DNA from: Zymoseptoria tritici IPO323
Lineage: Eukaryota; Ascomycota; Dothideomycetes; Mycosphaerellales; Mycosphaerellaceae
DNA: 64,000 nucleotides
Assembly (NCBI RefSeq): GCF_000219625.1
Contig: NC_018207.1
Location: 806,001-870,000 of the forward strand
Reading direction: 5' to 3'
The notes below the pieces were generated by a model. It was not told the origin of the DNA and did no database searches. It saw only the letters and a program-made list of their open reading frames with translations. The position numbers were made by a program, and so were the translations under genes. Positions 21,664 to 33,082 of the stretch are shown here, one piece after another. The first letter of the stretch is position 1; each line of letters opens with the position of its first letter.

Positions 21664-24600
21664 ATGGCGAACCATCGTGCGCGAGCACTGTTCTCCGCCT
21701 TGTACGCCCTGCGCGAGGTAGCGCATGCGATACCTGCTGTTGCCTTTCCATTCAACTCCCAAGTGCCCGAGGTTGCCCGAGTCGACAAACCGTACAGCTT
21801 CCAGCTCTCGGAATCTACTTTTGCGCCTCTCACAAACGACGTTGTTCTTACATTGCTGGATCAGCCGGCATGGTTGACATTCGACGGCGCAACAAGGCGG
21901 CTGGAGGGGAAACCAGGACAAGGCGATATTGGATCTGAGAACTTCGTACTTGTCGCAACAGACACCACTGGAACGACATCTATGCCCGGCACACTAGTCG
22001 TCTCCAAAGACCCGGCACCGATACTGGCAGGAGATATCAGCGACCAAATCGCCGCATCCGCAAACCTGTCAAGTCGAAACCCTGCTGTAGTCACCCTGCT
22101 CCCGTCAACAACCTTTCAATTCGACTTCGAACGGGCTTCCTTCATCGATATCGTCCAGCGCGAGCTTTACTACTACGCGACACTTGCAGATCACACTCCG
22201 CTTCCCTCATGGCTCATTTTCGACCCCAATCAGTTGACATTTTCTGGAACGGCACCCGACCTGAGCGCTTTTCCACAGTCATGGGTCATCGATTTGATTG
22301 CATCCGATGTTGAAGGATTTGCGGGCTCCTCTGCATCCTTCACCATTGCGATCGCGAAGCAGCAGCTGGCATTCGTACCGGAACAGCAGGATGTCAATAT
22401 CATACCGGGCGAGGATATGGAAATCACCTCTCTCAAGGATCAGCTGTTTCGGAACGATCAACAATTGAGCACTGTGGAGCTTGAGGGCGCAAGAGCCGAA
22501 CTACCTTCTTGGTTGGCTCTGAACGCAGATACCCTGGCGATTACTGGGAAGACGCCGATGAATGTGACCCAACAGAATGTCACGGTGTCAGTCGTAGACA
22601 AATTGGGCAACTCTGCGACGGCAACGATAAATCTGGTTGCTGGAAATGCGACCTTCTTCGAGGGCGAAGTTGGTAGCATCGTGGCTCGGGCAGGAGAACA
22701 TTTGAGCCACCAATTCGCCGATTCGCTCTTCACGCTAAAAGGTGTGGAGTTGAGCGTAACGTTTCCGCCTTCCATCACTTGGTTCCAGTTTGACGATCGG
22801 ACGAGAAAGCTCGAGGGTGAGGTACCGACCTCTGCAAAGCCAACTGAAATCAAAGCCACTCTGCTTGCCAAATCGCCCGGCGGAGAGGCAAGCGAGACCC
22901 AAACCTTTACGATCGAGATCAAAGCTGCCCGCAGCACAATACCAACATCAACGCAAACTAGCACCACTCCAACACGGACACCGAGCTCCACCGCCACCGC
23001 AGCAGCAATCTCTTCTGAGCGTAGCGACCGTATGGCGCCGGGATTGATCGCCGTGATCGTAATACTCTGCCTTCTGGTAGCTGCACTGTTGATCTTGGCT
23101 GTATGGTTTTGCTGCAGAAGAAGGCGTAGGAGGCAGGACATTGAACACACCCCGAAGAAACAGAACATATCCCGCCCAATGCCGTCGCCCGACAGCAATG
23201 TCATCAGGGGCACTGCAGGAGTGGAATGCAACGCCTATGGGAGCATGGCAAGCGAAGACGGAGATACAATACAGGCTCGGCGAAATGATTCTGCACCACA
23301 AATTGGTGCTCTAGATTTGCCATCTCAGTCAGGGAAGCGCAGATCGAAGTTCTCGAATCGATTCTCGAAGATCAGTATTGCTTCGTCCATGGGCATGGGT
23401 GATGAGGTGATAAGAGCCGACGCCAATATACCCGAGTGGGGACGACCATCAGCAGCTCTTTCAGCACCACATGATAGCTTTGTGCCTGCAGCCGAGATGG
23501 CGCAAATGTCGAGGCATCTGTCCGATGGTACACCGAGCAAGCGAGCATCTAGCCGGGTGTACGACAGGAACCGACGAAGTGACGCTCTTGCAAGGACAGC
23601 GACAGGTGGTATGGCACGGCACTCATCAAGACGAAACGCTCGAAATCGTAGAACGAGGAGTACACTTGGCTTACCGACCACGGCAGAAGGCAGTAGTATG
23701 GCATCCTGCAGCACACGAGGAACGAGCATGCTGTCAACCCAAACTACGCAAGCCAGCGAGTTCCCGCGGCCTCCATCGGCATCTACTCCGGTCAATGCGT
23801 TGCTGGTCCTGGCAGCGGAGAAACGTAGAAGCATGAGGAATAGCACTATACGTATGGTCGACCAGAGCGAGGTTAACCACAGCGATAGTGTGAACGACCC
23901 GAGGAGTTTCGATGAGAAACGACGATCGTATCTACGAAAGCGGAAGAGTAAAAGTGGACAGAACCATTTTTTCGCCCACGGATCTCGACAGTCCTCGGTC
24001 AACAGGAGACCGAATGGCAGATCCTCTACACTCATGTCATCGATGGCAAGTATGAGATGCTCGCAGCCGATGCTTGAAACATATTCAGAATCGTCGTCTC
24101 TCGAACCGACGAACCACGAGGCCAAACGTTTCGGCCAGAAAGTCCGAGCAGCGTTTGCTCCTAACTTTCCACGAGCAATGACCCGACCTACATCGCGTGC
24201 CGACGACGAACAGGCCGCAGGAAACATGTCCAGTTCCAACTTCACGACTACTTCTGAAGACATCAACGACGACGACGAGTGGATAAAGGACCTACCCAAA
24301 CCTCGAAACGAACGAAACTTCGTGCTGCCAGGCGAGGCCTCACCCACACCACCGCCTGCACCTCAACACGGCCCCTCCCTACATACTGCCGAAGGAGAGA
24401 ACACACCACCGCCGTGGAAAGCACGCTTGGCCAAGCGTTCTTCTTCTCCACTGGCGTCACACGTCCACACCTCCATCATGGATCGCTCGTCTCCCTTGGG
24501 CTCCCGAAAAGGCAAGAAGTCGCCTCGAACAGGTGGTCTGAGCGAACCACTCAGCCTCCTCAGTGGGGACAGCATGCACAAGACTCCCAAGCCAAAGTTC

Positions 24601-24774
24601 GCTCGCACGAATGTCCAGCGTCCGGTCAGTGTAGAGGTCGATGAGGTCAAGAGGTTTAGCAGTATGAAGGCGCAACAGGAGCAGACGACTGGCGGCAGTG
24701 AGCAGTGGATCGATGTTGATCCTGACGGCCTCGCTACGCAGAGCTCGAGTTGGAGTGGGAAAGCGTTCATGTAG
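21664..24774 (+). CDS. AXL2: Axl2-like cadherin-domain transmembrane polarity protein
   Basis: This is about 1036 residues from the Met at 21664; the frame is open further upstream and the exact start is not certain. A modest signal sequence (ALFSALYALREVAHA) leads into AIPAVAFPFNSQVPEVARV, the conserved mature start of the family. Four cadherin-like Ig-fold repeats span about residues 25-435, with LPSWL and WLTFD type turns. A Thr/Ser stalk, a membrane helix at ~458-485 (LIAVIVILCLLVAALLILAV) and a CCRRRRRR stop-transfer follow. The ~550-residue cytoplasmic tail is Ser/Arg-rich. Yeast Axl2 marks axial bud sites; in filamentous fungi it acts in septation or conidiation. The intact frame needs no intron. 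Confidence 0.87.
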   Translation: MANHRARALFSALYALREVAHAIPAVAFPFNSQVPEVARVDKPYSFQLSESTFAPLTNDVVLTLLDQPAWLTFDGATRRLEGKPGQGDIGSENFVLVATDTTGTTSMPGTLVVSKDPAPILAGDISDQIAASANLSSRNPAVVTLLPSTTFQFDFERASFIDIVQRELYYYATLADHTPLPSWLIFDPNQLTFSGTAPDLSAFPQSWVIDLIASDVEGFAGSSASFTIAIAKQQLAFVPEQQDVNIIPGEDMEITSLKDQLFRNDQQLSTVELEGARAELPSWLALNADTLAITGKTPMNVTQQNVTVSVVDKLGNSATATINLVAGNATFFEGEVGSIVARAGEHLSHQFADSLFTLKGVELSVTFPPSITWFQFDDRTRKLEGEVPTSAKPTEIKATLLAKSPGGEASETQTFTIEIKAARSTIPTSTQTSTTPTRTPSSTATAAAISSERSDRMAPGLIAVIVILCLLVAALLILAVWFCCRRRRRRQDIEHTPKKQNISRPMPSPDSNVIRGTAGVECNAYGSMASEDGDTIQARRNDSAPQIGALDLPSQSGKRRSKFSNRFSKISIASSMGMGDEVIRADANIPEWGRPSAALSAPHDSFVPAAEMAQMSRHLSDGTPSKRASSRVYDRNRRSDALARTATGGMARHSSRRNARNRRTRSTLGLPTTAEGSSMASCSTRGTSMLSTQTTQASEFPRPPSASTPVNALLVLAAEKRRSMRNSTIRMVDQSEVNHSDSVNDPRSFDEKRRSYLRKRKSKSGQNHFFAHGSRQSSVNRRPNGRSSTLMSSMASMRCSQPMLETYSESSSLEPTNHEAKRFGQKVRAAFAPNFPRAMTRPTSRADDEQAAGNMSSSNFTTTSEDINDDDEWIKDLPKPRNERNFVLPGEASPTPPPAPQHGPSLHTAEGENTPPPWKARLAKRSSSPLASHVHTSIMDRSSPLGSRKGKKSPRTGGLSEPLSLLSGDSMHKTPKPKFARTNVQRPVSVEVDEVKRFSSMKAQQEQTTGGSEQWIDVDPDGLATQSSSWSGKAFM

Positions 24775-24935
24775 CAGCGACCGCTGAAGGTCTGGAGGAT
24801 TATATACCTAAGTACCAAAAGCGAGTCGAATGTGTATTCATAGACCATATGTCTTCTTGGCGATGCTCCTTTGCCTAATGCCGCCGACCTACAAGCATTT
24901 AGCCGATAGTGCTTTAGCTTATTCGCACGGGCATA

Positions 24936-24941
24936 CACGTG
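24936..24941. promoter_or_regulatory. CACGTG E-box upstream of PHO81
   Basis: A palindromic CACGTG lies about 470 bp before the PHO81 start. This is the core recognised by Pho4/NUC-1-type bHLH regulators of phosphate genes. Six bases can occur by chance. Confidence 0.3.
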
Positions 24942-25411
24942 CATGATGTCTTCGTCGCGATTCGCTTGTGCTTTCAAGACGCGTTGGCCGCTCTTTTTTG
25001 GGTGACCGCACTCATTGCATCGGCGACGGTGCTGTTGTGTCAATCTCTTCGCGGCCAGTCACAAGTCGTTCCGCGCCGCAGACGTCGCTCGTCCGCCCCT
25101 CCAGCTGCCCCTCACCTGCGTCGGCAAGCGCACCTCAGAGTCTGGTTTGCATGTGACGAAGTACGGCTGCTACTTTTCGTCGCTCTGCGAGTTCGAGAAC
25201 TTCTGTCGAACAACAATCGCATCTCTCTACTACGGTGTCACCCGCGACACGGACTCGACCATTACCCGGTAATGGTCGCTCTTTGAACACTCCGGACGCA
25301 ATGTCGACTCAAGCATCGAATCCTACCTGTTCACCCGTGAGCCTCAGATAGCACTGAGCTCGTTCGCACCGATACGAACCACCCGCACGACTCTCGCATT
25401 CGATCGTCAAC

Positions 25412-28400
25412 ATGTATGTCTCCGGCCGACGCTGTCGCCCAGCGTCAATGGACACAATGCTGACGAACGGCGACCGACAGGAAGTTCGGCAAGCACATCC
25501 AGAAGCGCCAACTTGATATACCCGAGTATGCGGCAAGCTTCGTCGACTACAAGGCATTGAAGAAGCTCATCAAGAAACTGAGCGCAACACCCGTGTTGTC
25601 GGCACTGCAAAAGAATGGCGATGGCGGAGCTCAGCAGGATTCACAAACGTTGCTACAAGCGAACAAAGCCACATTTTTCTTCAGATTGGAGAGAGAGCTG
25701 GAGAAAGTCAACATCTTCTACTTGCAGAAGGAGGCAGAGGTCGGTTTGGCGAGCATTGAACAAAAGCCGTCAAAGCCGTCGGCTCACATATCGATAGCTC
25801 AAACTTCGATTACGGACGCTGCTGGACAAGAAGAAGGGTCTCCAATCGCGAGGAACAACGGCTTCGAAGCTCTCTTCAAGCTACGTGACCCTCGATGAAG
25901 GCTTTCGGCTGTTCAGCAACGATCTAGACAAGCTCCAGCAGTTTGTCGAGGTCAATCAGACTGCGTTCTCGAAGATATTGAAAAAGGTCTTGAGTTGTCC
26001 TATCGTCGTAGCGTTGCTTTCAGCTGACATCTGGTAGTGGGACAAAACCTCAAAGGTGCATCCGGTCAGTCGTCTGACTACGAGGGCAAAATGCTGATCA
26101 TTTCAAAGTCGCGAACCAAAGAGTTATATCTCTCAAGAGCCGTCGACGTACAGCCCTGCTTCAACCGCGATGTCATTAGCGACCTATCGGACCAAGCCAC
26201 GACCGGACTCCTCGAACTTCAGGCGTGGGCAGAAGGAGAGAAGATTGCATATACACCAGCCGTGGAGCTTCAGAATCGGGTACAGCCTGTAGGTCAAGAT
26301 GATGAGATTGAGAACCAGGTCATACAGGCCATCAATGCCGGGAACACAACCCTTGTCCGCGAGTGGTCTGCTCGAACAGCAGCGAGTGAAGAAGCGAAGG
26401 AACGCATCAGTCGAGTCTTCCTCAATACGGCGAATACTGCCGCTCAGAGTGCTCAGGACATTTTGTACGAGACCAATCTGGTGGACTTCAACTACGCCGA
26501 TCCTATCAACGAGAGAAACTGCCTTCACGAAGCTGCGGTCAACGGGAAAATCAGCATACTCAACGTGGCATTGACAAGAGGTGCAAACATCCGTGCTCCG
26601 GACGTGTACGGTCGGATACCGCTTCATTACGCTTGCATGCACGGAAGGGCTGAGATGGTCAAGATACTGATTGCATCCGCGTCAGACACAGTTGACCTAA
26701 AGGATCTTGACAATTTCACGCCACTAGTTCATGCAATCGTCCATTCTCGGCTGGAAAGCGTCCAGGAGATGCTGAAAGCTGGAGCAATCGTCGACCCTAC
26801 CAGCAGCACGGATCATATTCCTCTTAGTCTGGCATGTCAATATGGATCCGTGCCGATTGTTGAGCAGATTCTCCAATGCCGACCACAGATCATTCCTGAT
26901 GCAGAAGGTTTGTTCCCGCAGCATCTTGTGGCCAGGTTCGGCAGAGACGGAAAGATTCTTGTCATGCTGAAAGAGTTCGGAGTGGATATGGATCAGCCTG
27001 ACAAGCTGTACCAGTGGACGCCGATATTCCATGCCGCATCAGAAGGTCATTTGCACTGCTTGCGTCAACTGCTGGAGTTCAATGTGCATGCTGCGGCCGT
27101 GGATGAGAAAGATCTTCCAGCAATGTACTACGCGGCGTGGGAAGGTCACCTCGATTGCATGCAGCTGCTCGCACAGGCTTGTGCCGCGGCAAACAATGCC
27201 CAGCGAGGCACCGTCCCGACAATCAATGGGCCTCCTGCTCTGACTGGCATGACTCCAGCTGCCGCAATCCCAGACTTGAACGACCTGGACTCAGAGATGA
27301 TTCCAGACCTTTCATTACCTCCACCCATCATCCCACTGAGACGCTACGGACACAACTTCCTTGATACTACCAAGACATTCATCCTCTTGTCTTTCGGAGA
27401 TTTGGGCTGCGATGCGATTGAATTCTATGGAGACACGAAATACCCGGCGGCTCGTCTGACCATTTCTTCTAAATCGTCGGATCTGATCCCGCGAAATCTT
27501 CCCTTGCCGGTGCAGGATGACTTCAAGAATATTTCCTTCCAGATCGAGAACCTCGAAGCTTTCAGCATCGACTTCGATATCTATCCCACATTCGGCAGCA
27601 AAGTCATCGCGCGCGCTGCTGCTTCAAGTCGTGTGTTCACTGGGAAGGCAAGCAGCTCAGGGCGGTGGCATCTCGAGATGTTCGATCCTCGACTTCGTGC
27701 AATCGGTCGCATCAGCTTCCGATACCAGGTGGTTACACCATTCCACGGAATACCGCTCGAGATCACGCATTTTGCAACCTACTGGAAAGCGACGAGCCAG
27801 TACGATGACCATCACAGCAACCTCATCACCGGCAGCAGTCTTTCTGGCGATTTCATGAGACTCTTCGTGCAAGTCACTAGGGACGGCGTGCCTGTCCTTC
27901 ACAATGAGTGGGCATTGCCGAGCAGTCGCAACGATCTGGTGAGCAGGTTGACCTACCGCGAGTTTCAGGCCGCAGGTCTCGAGATGGGCAGGGGCCAAGG
28001 CGTGCTCCAAAATATCGTCGCTGCCGGCATCGATCGGGAGGATCTAGCGACAACTCAACGTCAAGTCGCTCGGTCCTATGTGTCGCTCGCAGACACACTA
28101 GCACTCCTGCCGGCAGACTTACATCTAGAGATCCACGTCTGCTACCCTTCTCATGCAGAGGAAGAGAAACTTCAGCTGGGACCAACTCAGAACGTCAACG
28201 CTGTTGTTGATGGCGTGCTCAAAGTGGTCTTCGACCATGCTAGACAGCTCCGAGAGTCCAAGGACGGCCCGCAAAGAAATTTTGTGTTCTCCAGTTACAA
28301 CGCAGACATCTGCACTGCGTTGAACTGGAAGCAGCCGAACTGTGCGTATCGGCTTATCTGTTCCTTCCCGGCATACACTGACATGCATTGCAGATCCCGT

Positions 28401-28743
28401 GCTGCTATGCAACGAACTCGGCGTGGCGCCCATTACCAACAGCCAACGCCGATCCAGCCAAAATATCGTCGCCAACTGCGGCCGCGCCGACATGTCCATC
28501 AAGGAGGCCGTCAGGATTGCGCAGAGCAACAATTTCATGGGCCTGATCTGCACTTCTCGCTTGCTCGAGCTGGTGCCCGCCCTGGTTTCCTCTGTCAAGG
28601 AAGCTGGACTCGTGCTCATTGCTGATTACAGCCACGATTTCGTACGTACTCGGCCCGCTAGTGTGCTTGGTCTTCCCAAAGGTGCGGATGGTCTGCTAGT
28701 GAGCAACGCAGTGCTCAGGTTCAAGGATACGATTGAGCAGTAA
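25412..28743 (+). CDS. PHO81: PHO81/NUC-2: SPX, ankyrin and GDPD-domain phosphate regulator
   Basis: Six exons (25412-25413, 25481-25739, 25798-25986, 26038-26055, 26109-28341, 28394-28743) give 1016 residues. Exon 1 supplies only the AT of the start codon; the G comes from exon 2, giving MKFGKHIQKRQLDIPEYAAS. The SPX domain covers residues ~1-165 and includes FVDYKALKKLIKKLS, LQKEAELKLRLRTLLDKKK and an 18-nt exon for WDKTSK. Ankyrin repeats span ~285-560 (GRIPLHYACMHGRAEMVKIL). The C-terminal ~280 residues are GDPD-like, without the usual catalytic acids. Pho81 inhibits the Pho85-type cyclin-CDK when phosphate is low and binds inositol pyrophosphates through SPX. The splice donors GTCGGT and GTCTTG are weak but required by phase and homology. 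Confidence 0.92.
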
Positions 28744-28949
28744 TGAAGGAATTCGTCTTGGGAGGCTCCCTGTTTACCAAGCGCGGCGTTGGTAGCGCGT
28801 GGGAGGGTGTGAATCAACGCATTGCATGTTGCCTTTCGACGTCGGACCAGCGATGTGACCATGGGATCGACCAGAATAGATAGGGAGAGAGCATGACGCC
28901 TCATGCTCCAAACGAAAAGTTTCCCAGTTCCCATACGCATCTCGATCTT

Positions 28950-29507
28950 TTATGCTCCCTTCAGCTCATATCGTGCCTGCTGTAGTTCCTCCAGATCCAA
29001 TGGAGCAAGCTGCCACCTCGCAAACATCGCTAGCGCAAACACGATCCCTGCGAGCGACTCTCTCCACGCATCCTCCATGCCACCGCGTCTCCAACTTAAC
29101 ATCGCCGCCACCTCCAACAACCCCACCAGTCCCGCGTTCAACCAGACCAGATACCTCTCCAAGGGCCCCTTCGCCGCTTCCACTCTCCATACTGCTCTCT
29201 TGCCCTTCTTGTCCGGCGTCTCCAACGGCATGAACTCAAGGATATACGCCGTGCATGCTAGACTCGACAGGCTGAGCAGCGCGATGAGTCGCTGGCGAGC
29301 GAGCGAAGCGGCGATGAAGGCGTAGAGGTAGAATAAGGCGGACAGAAGAGGGAGCGCGAGGAAGAGGCGGCGGTAGAGGGTGTTTCTGGCGGCGTCTTCG
29401 GTGCGGAGGGTCGTGATTAGGCGTTCTTGGTGTTCTTCGTCGAGTTCAGAGTCGGAGGAGGTGGGCGATTCGGTGGGGTATTTGAAAGTTTTGCGAAGGG
29501 CGGCCAT
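28950..29507 (-). CDS. Four-helix membrane protein of unknown function
   Basis: This is an intact 185-residue frame starting MAALRKTFKYPTESPTSSDS. An acidic N-terminus is followed by LRTEDAARNTLYRRLFLALP and hydrophobic helices at about residues 45-68, 73-92, 120-140 and 148-165. The conserved-looking end is LAPLDLEELQQARYELKGA. It resembles small fungal endomembrane proteins without an assigned role. There is no signal peptide, and I give no function. It converges with PHO81, about 200 bp apart. Confidence 0.75.
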   Translation of the reverse strand: MAALRKTFKYPTESPTSSDSELDEEHQERLITTLRTEDAARNTLYRRLFLALPLLSALFYLYAFIAASLARQRLIALLSLSSLACTAYILEFMPLETPDKKGKRAVWRVEAAKGPLERYLVWLNAGLVGLLEVAAMLSWRRGGMEDAWRESLAGIVFALAMFARWQLAPLDLEELQQARYELKGA

Positions 29508-30230
29508 GGTCGATGGAGGTGTTGGTCTGACTACGTGTTCGTGAAGTTGGAGTTCAGGCAGCTCTGGACTTTCACATGCCGAAGAGGACGTGAAGAAACC
29601 GAAGATTTGCCGTGATCTTTAGCGCCAGGGCCGCGCGCGCTTGCTTCTCCACCTCCGTAGCTTGAAACCTCCGGAGGAACCTCTATGATATGATCATTCG
29701 AAGCGCCGCTATCGACATCAGGCCCTCTTGGAAGACGTCCTGCTTGATGGACGCAGCCCTTCGCATCATGGAAGATCATAACGCAAGTTGAACACGCAGG
29801 CGGAACCTGCGCCTTCTTCCTGAAAAGGCCACTGACCCCCACAGGGAGCTAAACATGGCCATCGAAGGATTCTCTACCCTGCTATAGTGGCGCCGTGCAT
29901 ACATCCGACCATCTCCATTCCCGCAAGTCTATCATGTAGTGTCAGGGCGGAGAATCCATCGCTGGCCGACCCATCAGGAAATCATGTCTAGCCGCGCGCG
30001 ATGCGTTTCAGAGCAACCATTGGCTACGCAGTGACATGGCTTCCTCATCGATCCTTCCCAGCGCTTGAGAGCTGCTGTATTCCTCCGAAGATCTGGGCAC
30101 ATATGTACTCAATGGCTGCTGGCGCAGGCATGGCTTCATAGGTGACTTTGCTTTCATTCATTTTGCATTTTGTGGCTTGAAGATATCTTGAGAGGAAGCA
30201 CATTTGACTACATCCTCCTCGATCGTTCCA
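29508..30230. other. Intergenic, divergent promoter region
   Basis: No gene is seen. A 103-codon minus-strand frame at 29531-29842 has no features. Confidence 0.5.
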
Positions 30231-32452
30231 ATGGACGGCAACGCACTGTCGCCTGCAGTGACAGCGAGCATCACACTGGGTTCCATTCTCGGTTTACTAC
30301 TCATCGCACTGATTGCCGGATCTTTGTGTTGGCGAGTGCGAAGTCCCCGAGGTAGCCAAAGACATCGGGCGGCTGACTCTCTGCACGGCCGATCATCCGA
30401 CAGTAACACGCGCGAGAGGAGTGCAGACAATCAGGAACGTACAATCCCTTCCGCGAAAGATCCTCTGGTCTCGGTCAACTCCCTCAGCAATTCCTTAGCG
30501 AAGTCACTTACAGGCTCGTTTCCGCAACATGCCAAAGGCTGGCCTCAGGATTCCAATAGACCCGCCCAGAATGGATCTAGCCTCGCATTGGACATCGCCA
30601 CCGACGTTGTCTTGCTACTGCTCTCGGCATGCTTTTTTACGTTCGCCATATTAGCCGTGGTCTACCACAAGAAGCCTGTTGATAGGCACCCAACTGCTGT
30701 CGACAGACTTCTCGATGCGGCGAAGATCGTAGGTTACATGAATATGACTGAGAATCCCAGGAAGCTCATCAATCTCAGGGACCGAGTGTCTTTCCAATCC
30801 TGTTCGCGGCCGTGCTTGGACGTTTGTTCAAGGCTCTCATGAATTGGCGCCTTGAGCACGGTGCGAAGTTGGGTTTTCTGGATCTCCTTGCTGGTAGTAC
30901 CAGTGCAGCGAACACGATCCTCACGCAGATCCACATTGGGTTGCCGAGTCTTCTTGGCCTGATCTTGCTGGTAGCATGGGCCTTCTCTCCACTGGGAGGT
31001 CAAGCAACGCTGCGAGTCCTACGTCTTCAAAGCTCCGACACGCTCACGACGAACGACATCATGTACATGACAAACAACATCACCTACATGACTTACGTGT
31101 CTGGAAGTCTGGGCCTTCTCGGGACATTGATAAATGGTCTTTTCAACGCCGCACTCCTCGGCCCGAGGAGGGTCAAAGAGTCACCGGTGGACACGTGGAA
31201 TAACGTGAAAATCCCGATGATTGAGTACATCGCTCAGGACCAGCAATTAATCATCAATAGCACTTGGCTGCCAGTACCACAAGATGATAACGTGGTGTAT
31301 TCCTCGCTCATTGGTATACCGATTTCGACTATGCCTTCCGACTCCAGATCTACCTTCTTCATGGAAACGTCGTACCTGATCTTGGATTGCTCGAAGATCA
31401 AGATGGTGGATCAGGAGGATGGTACATTCTTTGGGAGCCAGGCCGTTGTAGGCACGTCCAGTGCGAATGGAACAACCGCCGATAGGAGGTTTATGAGTGT
31501 CGTGACCGAGGAGGTCCACTACTCTGGCATATTCACCAATTCGACGGCCTCCAAGAACATATCGTGCCATCGAGATGATCCGCACAACGACATGGACCCT
31601 CGACTCGCCGCATACTACTTTTGGTCTGGTTCCCCGGAAGAGGGGATCGAGTTGTACAACACCCTTTGCAGCTTTCAAACCACTTATGTGGAAGTCGAAG
31701 TAACCTGCGACGGTCCAGGTTGCCGATCGACTCGGATACGAAACTCTACTCTTGCCAATCCTGCAAGAACGTGGACGTTATTTGACGGCGATCGAACAAA
31801 TTGTCTTTGGTGGGCGTGGTTCATGCAACTCTTCATGAATAGTGTGACTGTGGGACGCAGCGGCGCGCCAACGCCAGTGCAGGGCTACTTCCTCGATCCG
31901 AACTCACCCGCATCTCCTCTCAGAAACAAGGGGCAGAATCCGATGCAACTGGACGCTCGCACGTTCGCCACCAGATTTGCACAATTACTCAACTCGTTCA
32001 TGCTCATTTGCGCCGGACCATACGCCGTGTCATACGGCTTCGATGGAGATATGCCGGGAGCGGATATTGAACAGGCGACGAAGATAAACACAGCTGCGCA
32101 GTCAGTCCGCAGCTTCAAGATCATCGTTTGCGATCCCGCATGGCTGACTGTGCTTCTCATCGCTTCCGTCTTCCTCCTCGCCGCAGGAGCAATGTCTATT
32201 GCGCTGCGGGCTAAGCGACGAACCCCTGAATTGGCATTGAACTGGTCGACCGTCATTCGCGACAACCCGCACATTCCTGGAGCGGACACTGCATGTCTAC
32301 TCGACGACCTACAGCGATCGAAGCTGCTGCGGCACACTTCGTTGATGTTTGGAGACGTCGCTTCCGACCGAGATGTTGGGCACTTGGCCATCGGAACGAA
32401 GGATGGAGGCGGTACGATGATGAGAGTAAGAGACGACAGACTGTACTATTGA
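30231..32452 (+). CDS. Large multi-pass fungal membrane protein, function unknown
   Basis: There are two exons (30231-30728, 30779-32452) around a 50-nt intron (GTAGGT..CTCAG), giving 723 residues. The start MDGNALSPAVTAS leads into a first helix (ITLGSILGLLLIALIAGSLC). A Ser-rich loop, a second helix at ~122-148, helices near GPSVFPILFAAVLGRLF and GLPSLLGLILLVAWAF, and another at SGSLGLLGTLINGLFNAALL follow. A ~350-residue Cys- and N-glycosylation-rich external region comes next, then a last helix (WLTVLLIASVFLLAAGAMSI) and a cytoplasmic end containing LNWSTVIRDNPHI. The pattern matches a widespread unnamed family of filamentous ascomycetes. No catalytic motif is seen. Confidence 0.75.
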
Positions 32453-33082
32453 TGGACAGAAAGATATACCACATGGAACCAGGTCATAGCTCCTGTATTA
32501 CATATCTCCTAGCGAGCTCGCCACGGAAAGGCAAAGTACGTTGACATTTGCGGCTCAGGCATTGATACTTGTCAGAACAGCATTACTCCCGTCGAGACAG
32601 TGCGCTAAATCGACCAGCTTTGGACTCCGCAGGCCGGCGATCCGAGGTATAGTATGCGTACCAGAGTCGTCGATACAGCGGAACGACTCGTGCCGGTAGC
32701 ATGAGCAAGGCGTATTTGAGGAGTTTCATGTTGGCTTGCATTGTTTGGAGTATTCGGAGTGTTCGGAATTTTTGAAAGCGCCTGAGTGCATTTGCGAGGA
32801 GCTAGGCGGATAAGGCAGGGAAGAAAAGCAAGACGTGTGAAACGACGAGTAATACGATGGCTCGAGCCTGTCGAAGTGAGAACGGGAATGTGGCTGAGGC
32901 GTTGACATGTTTGTTGGTAATGACAGACTGACGATCGAAAATGAAGGATTGTTTATGTACACAAAACGGTGCCTGATAGGGGGAGGTGTACTGAGAAGGA
33001 GTCGGGTCGCGAGGAGTGTTTGAATTGCTAGCCGCAATAGTCTCGGTCGACATTGTCGATGCAGTTCCTTGACCCGAAAGCT
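32453..33082. other. Intergenic, no gene seen
   Basis: This is the 3' flank of the secreted-protein gene and of the membrane-protein gene. The minus-strand frames here read through the introns of the secreted-protein gene. Confidence 0.5.

Noticed and set aside
23325..24347. Minus-strand frame of 340 codons inside AXL2
   Set aside because: It is the shadow of the Ser/Arg-rich cytoplasmic tail; composition is biased and no motif is present.
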